Shown: piece by piece, positions 16,237-23,265 of the stretch
Numbering within the stretch: the first letter of the stretch is position 1
Layout: each line of letters begins with the position of its first letter
Assembly (NCBI GenBank): GCA_023701135.1
Contig: JAMPXP010000028.1
Span: 1-50,444 of the forward strand
DNA: 50,444 nucleotides
Direction of reading: 5' to 3'
Source of the DNA: Desulfobacula sp.
Lineage (GTDB): Bacteria > Desulfobacterota > Desulfobacteria > Desulfobacterales > Desulfobacteraceae
The notes under the pieces: model-generated
What the model was told of the DNA's origin: nothing
The model's database searches: none
Seen by the model: only the letters and a program-made list of their open reading frames with translations
Position numbers and translations under genes: made by a program

Positions 16237-16758
16237 ATGGATTTGAAAGAAACGATCAGAAGTATTCCGGGCTGGCCCATGGAAGGGGTGATTTTCAGAG
16301 ACCTGACAACCCTGATGCAGGACCCTGAAGCGTTCAGGGAATCCTGCAATATCCTTTACGAGCGATATAAGGACATGGACATTGACAAGGTCGTCGGGAT
16401 AGATGCCCGGGGATTTGTATTTGGCGCGGTTCTTGCCTATCAACTGGGCATCGGTTTTGTTCCAGTCCGGAAAAAAGGGAAACTGCCCTGGAAAACCATC
16501 GAGGAAACCTATAGCCTTGAATATGGGCAGGGAACCCTTGAAATCCATGCGGATGCCATCAAACCCGGTGAACATATCGTTATTGTTGATGACCTGATCG
16601 CCACCGGCGGCACCGTGGGCGCCACCGTCAGCCTCACCCGGAAACTCGGGGCACGGATCGTGGAATGTGCGTTCATCGTGGAACTGCCGAGCCTGAAAGG
16701 AAGGGAAAAGATCAAAGATTGCAAGATTTTCGCCATCACGGAATTTGAAGGGGAATGA
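16237..16758 (+). CDS. apt: Adenine phosphoribosyltransferase
   Basis: A 173-residue enzyme with the PRPP-binding motif IVIVDDLIATGGTV and the opening IRSIPGWPMEGVIFRDLTTL, both standard for APRT. It converts adenine and PRPP to AMP in the cytoplasm. The start at 16237 has GGAAAGAAG upstream; an alternative ATG at 16225 would add four residues. It sits 23 bases after MTA phosphorylase in the same direction, making a complete MTA-to-AMP salvage route. Its stop abuts the convergent DUF2784 stop. Confidence 0.93.
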   Translation: MDLKETIRSIPGWPMEGVIFRDLTTLMQDPEAFRESCNILYERYKDMDIDKVVGIDARGFVFGAVLAYQLGIGFVPVRKKGKLPWKTIEETYSLEYGQGTLEIHADAIKPGEHIVIVDDLIATGGTVGATVSLTRKLGARIVECAFIVELPSLKGREKIKDCKIFAITEFEGE

Positions 16759-17142
16759 TCATTTAAATCTTCCAGTCCCTTTCCCGATAATCCGGCAAAT
16801 CATCCACCCGTAGATTGCAAGGTTCAGCAGAACCACAACAGCGGCCAGCAGGTACTGGATTTCCCGGGTCAGGCCCGAGGGGTAAACCAGGGGTATGAGG
16901 TAGTGGCTGACAAAGCTTTCCGTGTAACCTTCACTACCGGCTTTAACTAAATAATAATTTTCAAGATAGGTCAGGGGGCAGACCTTTCCGGTGATTTCAA
17001 CAAAGGCGCCCCAGGCAGCGGCCGGAATCTGAAGAAATGCAATCCATGGCCTGCGGAGGGCAAATAAGCCGCCTGCCGCAGCAAAGAGAATGAACATAAA
17101 ATGGATCAGCAGGACGGCATCGGCAGCCATGGAAAAAATCAT
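16759..17142 (-). CDS. DUF2784 membrane protein
   Basis: A 127-residue protein with three to four helices. It shows the DUF2784 pattern: LLIHFMFILFAAAGGLFALRRP at the start, then GKVCPLTYLEN in a loop and a final helix. Function unknown. It ends directly against the apt stop and lies 15 bases downstream of the metallo-hydrolase start region's operon direction, that is, between apt and the hydrolase. The start may be the ATG at 17142 or that four codons in; no clear ribosome-binding site decides. Confidence 0.8.
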   Translation of the reverse strand: MIFSMAADAVLLIHFMFILFAAAGGLFALRRPWIAFLQIPAAAWGAFVEITGKVCPLTYLENYYLVKAGSEGYTESFVSHYLIPLVYPSGLTREIQYLLAAVVVLLNLAIYGWMICRIIGKGTGRFK

Positions 17143-17157
17143 GACTGGGAGCTATCC

Positions 17158-18096
17158 TTATAAAAACGGGACAGGTTGACCGGTTTCCCTTTCATATTGA
17201 TTCATCCGGGCCCATATGGTTTTCACCCGTTGCCGGGTATTGAGAAGATAGGCGGATTCCGGCTGTTTCGGCCATGGCCTGCCGTCCCATTCCAGGGCCT
17301 TGACACTTGAAACCGTGCGGTCAATATCGCCTTTTCCTTCCTTCAGAAAGCTTTCCGTCATGGCCAGATAATCATTTGCCGCTTTAACCGATGCCGAGAT
17401 ATGCCCTTGGGCCTCTTTTCCAGTAAACACGGCGTGGTGCCCTGCACAAAGAATGTCCGGTTCCAGGGTTTTGATGATTTTTAAAGATTCCAGATAAGCA
17501 TCAAAATCAACTAAAAATTCGGTCTGCACAGAACCGTCATTCTGATAACAGGCCACGGCTTCCGAGGCGACAAGGATCTTTTTTTCCGGGATCCAGTAGG
17601 AGATAAAATCCCGTGTGTGTCCCGGAGTATGAAGGCCAATCAGCGTCAACTGGGGGGAAAGTGGAGTTTTTTCCCCTGCCTGGATCAGGATATCCAGATC
17701 AAAAGATTCAAAAGGCTGTTCATGGAGGGGAGAGACGCCCATTTTTTTTAAATTCTTTGTGCCCTCAAGATTTAAATCCTTTATCAATTGGATGGCATTG
17801 GGTTTTGACAGGATTTCACGGCAACGCAGGGAGCCACCGATTTTGAGTTCGGGCCAGGCCTGCTTAAAATGGCTGACGGCTCCGATATGGTCAAAATGGG
17901 AATGGGTCAGGAATAGATATTCAGGTTTTTTGTTGCCCAGAATGTTTCTGATCTCGGCTTCATAGAGCTGTGCCAGGGCCGTGAACCCGCCGTCAAAAAG
18001 AACCGGTACCGGGCCGTCCAGAAGGTAAACCGGTATGGCCGCAGGGCCGATAACATAAAGCTCGTCGCTGATTTTTCCACTTTTTGTAATGATCAT
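17158..18096 (-). CDS. MBL-fold metallo-hydrolase
   Basis: A 312-residue soluble protein of the metallo-beta-lactamase superfamily. HSHFDHIGA (near residue 75) supplies metal-binding histidines and aspartate, and LHTPGHTRD supplies a further ligand. DGP..VLFDGG at the N-terminus is typical of glyoxalase-II-like members. The reaction is likely hydrolysis of a thioester or ester, but the substrate is not apparent. The start at 18096 has AAGGGA upstream and an ATG 14 codons earlier does not. The DUF2784 gene follows by 15 bp, so the two may be co-expressed. Confidence 0.85.
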   Translation of the reverse strand: MIITKSGKISDELYVIGPAAIPVYLLDGPVPVLFDGGFTALAQLYEAEIRNILGNKKPEYLFLTHSHFDHIGAVSHFKQAWPELKIGGSLRCREILSKPNAIQLIKDLNLEGTKNLKKMGVSPLHEQPFESFDLDILIQAGEKTPLSPQLTLIGLHTPGHTRDFISYWIPEKKILVASEAVACYQNDGSVQTEFLVDFDAYLESLKIIKTLEPDILCAGHHAVFTGKEAQGHISASVKAANDYLAMTESFLKEGKGDIDRTVSSVKALEWDGRPWPKQPESAYLLNTRQRVKTIWARMNQYERETGQPVPFL

Positions 18097-18189
18097 GTTT
18101 ATCCCTTTGCGATTTTCTTCATATCCACTGTCAATCATTCCGGTTTCATTTTCTTCGTATTAGGGGGGCCAATGGCTGGACAAAGGGCG

Positions 18190-18456
18190 TTATTTCAATT
18201 GACTGTCTTTGCTGCCCCGCCGGTTGTAACCCATGGACGGAGCCTGCCGGGCCTCCAGGGCCGATTGACAGGAGACGCACAAAAACACGCCGGGGACGGC
18301 CTTTCGGCGAGGCTCCGGGATGATTTCCCCGCACTCCTTACAGTGGGTTAAACTCTCGCCGCAGGGCAGATGACTCCTGGCCCTCTTGACGGCATCCTGC
18401 ACGTCGGCATCCATCTGTTCCTGAACCGCCCCGTCCCGGGCCCATCCAACCGCCAT
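18190..18456 (-). CDS. TraR/DksA-type zinc finger protein, phage-like
   Basis: An 88-residue protein with a C4 zinc finger: CKECGE near residue 40 and CVSC near 60, separated by IPEPRRKAVPGVF. This is the TraR/DksA finger in the short, phage-borne form, which can bind RNA polymerase in the secondary channel. GGAG stands 6 bases before the ATG. It is on the same strand as the holin and endolysin and probably belongs to the same phage remnant. Between it and the endolysin (18457-18593) the minus strand has some codon-like sequence (reading TIAETLE before a stop) but no credible start. Confidence 0.8.
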   Translation of the reverse strand: MAVGWARDGAVQEQMDADVQDAVKRARSHLPCGESLTHCKECGEIIPEPRRKAVPGVFLCVSCQSALEARQAPSMGYNRRGSKDSQLK

Positions 18457-18593
18457 TTCTCACTCCAAAGTCTCTGCGATCGTTATCACATCCGACCATC
18501 TTTCCTTGTCCTCATGTATTGCGGTTACGGTATCATCATCGTTTCCGGTCTGTCAATCCGACTTGGAATTTTTGAGCTTCTGCAGGTTCAGGA

Positions 18594-19805
18594 TCAAGCC
18601 GGCAATAGTGTTTTAGCCCGTAAAAGCAACCGGCGCCGGTCGTCCAGGCCATTCAATCCGCCGTTGATCCTGCGGGTGACGGTCTCAAGATCATCCCGGT
18701 CGGCAAGGGCATTGAGGCCTTTTCTGTCCCAGTACCATCCGGCCACATCCACACACAGCCCGTCATCCGTTGCCACCTGGCCGGGATCAGCTTCAATATC
18801 CCGCTTGAATCCACAGGTGCGGGCATATTCCGCATAATTGGCCCGTCCAGTGAGTTGAATCAGTCCGCGGCCCTTATACCGGGTTCCATCACCGGGTTCA
18901 GTATTGCCCAGATCCCGCCGGTTTTCATAGGCCGCACCCGAGGCCAACTCCTCCCGAAACCGCAATTCACCGCTTTCATGCCCGATCTGCGCCAGAAAAT
19001 GGGCCTGCCGCAGCGGTGTGTTGATATCATATTTTGCCATGGTTTCTTCAATGGCGGTGATAAAAGAGTTTACCGTTTCGTCCGCTGCGTTCAGATATAG
19101 AATTCCCAGCACAATTTCATTGAATCCGCCGGGCAGGGCGGAACATAATTCCAGCAGGGTCTTATCTCCCGGCCGCACCGTACCGTCGGGCTCGGCCATG
19201 GCCAGGACCTTTTTCTGAAAAGCCAGGACTGCACCGATGGTCTTCTGACCGATGATCCCGTCGCATTTGAGGGGGGCAAGGGGACTGAGGCGGTTGATGT
19301 TCAGGTTCACCAGTTTTTGTATGGATTTGACGTCATGGGTTAGATTCCGGCATTTTGTCCCCACCGTGTCCATGAGCAATTTGTTTCCGCGGCCGCCGGC
19401 AGCGGGTGGTGGGAGAATCCCTGCCATTGACTGGGGAGAAGGAGAACCTGGACTTCTTCCCCGTTCAAAATGGGGGGTGTCCTTGAAACTCGACCAGTTC
19501 CCGCCCCAGCGGTTGGCAGGGTCCAGGCTTTCCCAGAAGGCCCCGAGCCGGCGCACCCCGTCACCATCATATACCAGCTTGAGGGAATGGTCCGGTCCGG
19601 TTTCAAAAAAATTAAGATCAACGGCCAGCCGGTCCAAATGCCGGCTGTTCATGGTTTTACTGCGGCCGTTTTTGATATGAAGGGCCTGCTGTTCAGGCGT
19701 CCGGTACAATTCGCCGGCAGTTAATATAAGCCCGTACTCCGGAGCCTTTCGAATCAGCTCAGCCACCTGCTGCAGAAAAGCAGCCTGTTCTCGATTGAGG
19801 CTCAT
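18594..19805 (-). CDS. Three-domain endolysin: M15 peptidase, PG-binding, GH19 lysozyme
   Basis: A 403-residue protein without a signal peptide. The first 140 residues resemble a phage L-alanyl-D-glutamate peptidase (M15): MNSRHLDRLAVDLNFF carries the zinc His and Asp, and DTPHFER the last His. Residues about 155-240 look like a peptidoglycan-binding domain (DGIIGQKTIGAVLAFQK). The C-terminal 160 residues match GH19 chitinase-like lysozymes: AQIGHESGELRF with the catalytic Glu, and YKGRGLIQLTGRANYAEY. Two cutting activities in one chain, one on peptide and one on glycan, are uncommon. It starts 1 bp after the holin stop and needs the holin for release. Confidence 0.85.
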   Translation of the reverse strand: MSLNREQAAFLQQVAELIRKAPEYGLILTAGELYRTPEQQALHIKNGRSKTMNSRHLDRLAVDLNFFETGPDHSLKLVYDGDGVRRLGAFWESLDPANRWGGNWSSFKDTPHFERGRSPGSPSPQSMAGILPPPAAGGRGNKLLMDTVGTKCRNLTHDVKSIQKLVNLNINRLSPLAPLKCDGIIGQKTIGAVLAFQKKVLAMAEPDGTVRPGDKTLLELCSALPGGFNEIVLGILYLNAADETVNSFITAIEETMAKYDINTPLRQAHFLAQIGHESGELRFREELASGAAYENRRDLGNTEPGDGTRYKGRGLIQLTGRANYAEYARTCGFKRDIEADPGQVATDDGLCVDVAGWYWDRKGLNALADRDDLETVTRRINGGLNGLDDRRRLLLRAKTLLPA

Positions 19806-19806
19806 A

Positions 19807-20442
19807 TCAGTTCCCTCCTTTTTCAGAGAGGTGACCCGATGACTGATCTTTCAGTATTCTGCTGATGTCTTCGGATTTTTTTGCACTGCCGCTGCTGGAC
19901 CCAAAATAGAACTGGATGATGGCAGACAGCCCTACGCCCAGCAGAAAGCCGAGAACAGTGTCAATAATGCGCCAGGACTGATCCGGCAGGTCTTTGTCAA
20001 ACAAGGCTGGAAAAAATGCAGCCATGAAGATAAACACAAAGGTCAGCCCGGTGATGAGAAACGCGTAAATATAGGTAAACCACCTGATAAAGAGGCCCTC
20101 ATCTTTGTCCCGGCCGGACTGGGCCGCCCTTGCGTTTTTCGTATCCTCCATCCGCAGTTTTTCCAGTTCCAGTGCATTGGCGTCCATGGATTTCCGGTAT
20201 TCAATCAATTGTTCCTGGTGTTCGAGTTCAAAGGCCTTGAGCTTGATCCACTGTTCCTCAGTGATCTTGCCTTCCGCAATATCATTTACCTCAATCCCGG
20301 TTTTTCCCTTGATCCATTCTGACACCTGGTCCGCACCCTGATTTCCTTCTCCCCGAAATATCCCGCTCAACAGATCCAGCCCGTGTTTTGCAAATTCCGG
20401 GGCAATGGCCGCCAAAGTTGACCCGATAAAAGGAAACGGCAT
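19807..20442 (-). CDS. Holin of the three-helix (gene-transfer release) type
   Basis: A 211-residue protein. The first 120 residues are charged, with a likely coiled coil (ELEHQEQLIEYRKSMDANALELEKLR). Two to three helices follow (WFTYIYAFLITGLTFVFIFMAAFFPALF and IIDTVLGFLLGVGLSAIIQFYFGSS), then a short polar tail. This is the layout of the 3TM holins found in prophages and gene transfer agents. AAGGAG precedes the ATG. Its stop overlaps the ribosome-binding site of the endolysin, so production of the two is coupled. Upstream, 20443-20634 holds no clear gene. Confidence 0.8.
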   Translation of the reverse strand: MPFPFIGSTLAAIAPEFAKHGLDLLSGIFRGEGNQGADQVSEWIKGKTGIEVNDIAEGKITEEQWIKLKAFELEHQEQLIEYRKSMDANALELEKLRMEDTKNARAAQSGRDKDEGLFIRWFTYIYAFLITGLTFVFIFMAAFFPALFDKDLPDQSWRIIDTVLGFLLGVGLSAIIQFYFGSSSGSAKKSEDISRILKDQSSGHLSEKGGN

Positions 20443-20634
20443 GATTTTTCTCCTTTATAAAAAAGTATTGGATATAATCAGGGGAAACCGGAGACGGTTG
20501 CTCTACGGTCACCCCCCTTGGATCATAAAATGACTTTTGCAGCATCTTGATTTTGACCTCAATAAGCTTTATGGTGTGTCCGTTGCCGTAGTCGGCTGAA
20601 AAAAAAAGAAATAAAATAGCTTAAAGGAAAGCAC

Positions 20635-21429
20635 ATGAAAAAAAATATCCTTCTGTTGATTCTCTCGTTCATTTTGTTTAATCCATCCTTTTGTCCGCCC
20701 CCGGCAGCAGCATCGGAAAGCATCCAGGAAATCCAGTTCATGACGGAAAATTCCCCGCCTTTTAATTATATTGAAGACAAGAAAATCAAAGGCATATTTG
20801 TCGAAGTGTTAATGGCGGTTTCAAGGCAGATGGAGTCCCCCCTGGGCTGGGACCGGATTCTGGTGTTGCCCTGGGCCAGAGGATATCAGTCGCTGTCGGA
20901 CGGTGGGAAAAAATGCCTGTTCGGAACGGCCCGGACCAAAGAAAGGGAAACCCTGTTCAAATGGGCCGGGCCCGTGACCCATAACCGCATTATCCTCATT
21001 GCAAAAGCAGGCAGCGAGATCCATATCAACGCCATTGACCGGATTCGAAGCCTGAAAACAGGGGTTGTTAAAGAAGATATGGCTGAAAAACTCCTGCTGG
21101 AATCAGACCTGCCGACCGAGAGTCTTTTCCGCGCCTTTGGAGACAATGCCGCCATTGATCTGATTCAGGATCTGGACAGGGGAATGATTGATGTCTGGGC
21201 CCACGGAGATATGTATGCAAGATGGCTGATGAAAAAAAAGGCCCTGAACCCCAAGGTTTTCAAAACCGTTTATGTTTTAAGAGAGGAACAGATGTATTTC
21301 GCCTTCAGCCAGGATGTTTCCAACGGCTTTGTCAGCGTATTTCAACGGGCCCTGGACCGGGTTAAAAAGCGAGGGGATATTAAAAGAATCCTTAAAACCT
21401 ATCTTTCCGAAGACATCGGCCATTTATAA
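20635..21429 (+). CDS. Periplasmic amino-acid-type solute-binding protein
   Basis: A 264-residue protein of the SBP_bac_3 family with a signal peptide of about 27 residues (MKKNILLLILSFILFNPSFC... AAA). The mature part has FMTENSPPFNYIEDKKIKGIFVEVL, as in polar amino acid receptors, and IDLIQDLDRGMIDVWAHGD in the second lobe. No ABC permease or ATPase is nearby, so it may act as a stand-alone sensor-like protein of the kind common in this phylum. AAAGGAAA precedes the start. Confidence 0.85.
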   Translation: MKKNILLLILSFILFNPSFCPPPAAASESIQEIQFMTENSPPFNYIEDKKIKGIFVEVLMAVSRQMESPLGWDRILVLPWARGYQSLSDGGKKCLFGTARTKERETLFKWAGPVTHNRIILIAKAGSEIHINAIDRIRSLKTGVVKEDMAEKLLLESDLPTESLFRAFGDNAAIDLIQDLDRGMIDVWAHGDMYARWLMKKKALNPKVFKTVYVLREEQMYFAFSQDVSNGFVSVFQRALDRVKKRGDIKRILKTYLSEDIGHL

Positions 21430-21462
21430 AGGGGTCCTCGCGGTTTGATCAGGGAACAGCGG

Positions 21463-21879
21463 TTACTGTTTAACGCTTATGGGCATTTCCGGGGACCCGG
21501 CATAGAAAACCAGGATTTCCGCTGGTCCTTCGCCGGTGTTTTTTCCGTAATGCCGTTTGTTCACCACCTCAACAATGGGGTCCCCGGCCTTTAGAACCAG
21601 AGTCTCGTCTTTTTCAGTGACCACGGTCAGCTCCCCGCTCAACAGTACGCCGGCATTGATCACGGGATGGGTATGCAGGGGCAGGTTTGTTCCTGCCGGA
21701 ATGGTGATCCGCAAAATGGTGATCTGGGGCCTGTCTGTAGGGTAGGCCGGCAGCGGGGTGCCGTCCCAGCTCGAACTTGTCTTGGCCAGGGTCTCAACCC
21801 TTATGCCGGCCGGATCATCGGCGTAAACAGTGCTTGAAAGTATTATTGCCAGCCATACGGCGCAAATTAGTTTTTTCAT
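21463..21879 (-). CDS. Exported cupin-domain protein
   Basis: A 138-residue protein with a signal peptide (MKKLICAVWLAIILSSTVYA) and one cupin barrel. PAGTNLPLHTHP supplies two metal-binding histidines, GVLLSGELTVV the first motif end, and GDPIVEVVNKRHYGKN the second motif with His. The substrate is unknown. AGAGGA lies 8 bases before the ATG. It is convergent with the binding-protein gene. Confidence 0.82.
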   Translation of the reverse strand: MKKLICAVWLAIILSSTVYADDPAGIRVETLAKTSSSWDGTPLPAYPTDRPQITILRITIPAGTNLPLHTHPVINAGVLLSGELTVVTEKDETLVLKAGDPIVEVVNKRHYGKNTGEGPAEILVFYAGSPEMPISVKQ

Positions 21880-21909
21880 GTTGGTTTCCTCTTGATCAAT
21901 GGAACAACG

Positions 21910-21953
21910 GGTCTAATCAACTGAGCCTCCCTTTGGCCCAAGTGAATTTAGCC
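21910..21953 (-). repeat. attC-like imperfect inverted repeat downstream of DUF3795
   Basis: The arms GGTCTAATCAACT (21910-21922) and AGTGAATTTAGCC (21941-21953) pair with a few bulged bases, extending inward through GAGCC/GGCCC. It begins 11 bases after the DUF3795 stop. The bulged, discontinuous pairing is like an integron attC site, but the R' core reads ATTAGAC instead of GTTRRRY, so it is imperfect. Confidence 0.3.
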
Positions 21954-21964
21954 GCTCGTATTTT

Positions 21965-22291
21965 TTATATTCGTAACTGTGCAAGCGCACGCCCGGCTTC
22001 CGGTGCTAATGTGATGAATTCGGATAAGGTTTTGCAGATATAGTCCTCACAGGCAGCACAGTTTCCCACACCTTTTTCCAAACAGCACGCTCGAATATCA
22101 CAATTATTGCAATGAAAAAATTTGACTCCATTTGATTTACAGCCATTGCAATTTATTTGATCTGCTTTAATTTCGGCCCGGTACATTTTTGACCATTTTT
22201 TTGCGGTCTCCTCCCTTTTCACCTCATCATTTTCTTGCGTTGCAAGGTATGCATCGCATTTTGAACAATTCAACCCGCAGTAAGCTATCAT
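21965..22291 (-). CDS. DUF3795 cysteine-rich protein
   Basis: A 108-residue cytoplasmic protein with ten cysteines. The opening IAYCGLNCSKCDAYLAT and later CNGCKS, CNNCDIRACC and NCAACEDYIC match DUF3795, a family of probable metal-binding proteins of unknown function. GAGGAGG lies directly before the ATG at 22291; an ATG 25 codons upstream falls in a structured repeat and lacks a site. The gene is short and framed by inverted repeats, the arrangement of a gene cassette. Confidence 0.8.
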   Translation of the reverse strand: MIAYCGLNCSKCDAYLATQENDEVKREETAKKWSKMYRAEIKADQINCNGCKSNGVKFFHCNNCDIRACCLEKGVGNCAACEDYICKTLSEFITLAPEAGRALAQLRI

Positions 22292-22301
22292 ATTACCTCC
22301 T

Positions 22302-22370
22302 CGTGTAACGTGCCCCTCTCCGGCGGTTACAGAGCACAGCGTAGTACATGTCCGGTGCAAGGGCACATTA
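22302..22370 (-). repeat. attC-like inverted repeat between two cassette-like genes
   Basis: TAACGTGCCC (22306-22315) pairs with GGGCACATTA (22361-22370) with one mismatch, with an inner partial match (CCGGCGG against CCGG). The span is about 65 bases. The outer arm overlaps the stop of the upstream gene in its restored frame, and the next gene's ribosome-binding site follows the other arm at once. This layout is that of integron cassette junctions, though the core GTTACAC deviates by one base from GTTRRRY. Confidence 0.35.
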
Positions 22371-23064
22371 TGTGTTTTTTTTAAAAATTTCAGTTGAACT
22401 TTTTATAATAGCATTCAATTTGACTCTGTTAATCCCACCACCTTTTTGGGAAATATCAATAAGTTCATCGAAGGATCGAATTAATCCCTTTTTTAAAAAA
22501 AAATTCTTCAAGTATATTGCCGAATGCATTTCTTACCCTTCCATACCTATAGAAAATTTTCATATTCCTCGATTTTTTCTTTAAAATTAATGATATTTTT
22601 AGGGCAAGAAAAATTGGAACTGTTTTTTTCAGGAGATACCGGTAATCTTTTTTTGATATTTCTTTGTAATTAATATTCGTGTCTTTTTCATTTAGAGGGA
22701 AAGGGGAAATGTCAAGAATAATAAACCCTATGGAGTTGAGTTTGTTTATAAACTCAATCTTGTTTTTTATTTTTTCTTTTAGACAAAACTCTAAATCGCT
22801 CCGGTAGAAAAATTGAGTATTTTTAATATTTGGATTGTAAATATAGCTTTTTCTTTCTCCCCACAATGGTGCCTCTGAAAGCATAACATAATTGATTGTA
22901 GAGATTTTATCATAATTGTGTATCCAAATTTTTTCGATTTCTTTAAAAGCGACTGATAAATAATTTTCATCCCGTAAAAAATAATGGTCCAATTTTTTCT
23001 GAGAGTAAAAATCAAATAAGGTTTTATTTAAGCAATCCCATGTGGTCTCTTGAGTAGCTTTCAT
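22368..23064 (-). pseudogene. A+T-rich gene with a frameshift, possibly uracil-DNA-glycosylase-like
   Basis: The open frame runs 199 residues to a stop at 22465. In the next frame the sequence continues as a coding-like stretch (IRSFDELIDISQKGGG and so on) to a TAA at 22368. The break falls in T9A6 (22489-22503 on the opposite strand, as T6A9); dropping one base yields a continuous 231-residue protein. YVMLSEAPLWGE and GFIILDISPFPLN faintly recall the uracil-DNA glycosylase fold, not enough to assign. Composition is far more A+T-rich than the neighbours, a sign of transfer. The break may be a sequencing error, a true pseudogene or programmed slippage. GTTAAATGC lies upstream at 23079-23071, a good integron core. 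Confidence 0.55.
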
Positions 23065-23091
23065 AAATTAGCATTTAACCATTTATTATCA

Positions 23092-23125
23092 GGTCAATTC
23101 CCCTGAACCAGATCAACCCCTGAAC
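23092..23125. repeat. Two tandem imperfect 17-bp repeats
   Basis: GGTCAATTCCCCTGAAC (23092-23108) is followed directly by CAGATCAACCCCTGAAC (23109-23125), sharing the CCCCTGAAC end and ATCAA/GTCAA start. It stands just upstream of the A+T-rich cassette-like gene. The rest of 23126-23265 shows nothing recognisable. Confidence 0.45.
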
Positions 23126-23265
23126 GTCCTCCTGCCTCTTTTCCTCCGGGGCAATGCTCCGCTCCCTTGCCTCCGCTTTGTTCAGACAGGGAAGGCAGCT
23201 TCCATACCCTTAGTAGCTTCCAAAGCTTAAATCAATCAGGGAAAACCCTGAATTTTCATACAAAA

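Noticed and set aside
18457-18593. Possible small gene between the TraR-like protein and the endolysin, such as a spanin
   Set aside because: Only short frames with an internal TGA and no proper start were found; no signal peptide or lipobox as spanins need.
20455-20600. Codon-like stretch upstream of the holin on the minus strand (YGNGHTIKLIEVK)
   Set aside because: It reads smoothly but has no good start, runs into the holin gene in another frame and cannot be matched with a family. It may be a phage remnant, but is not supported as a gene.
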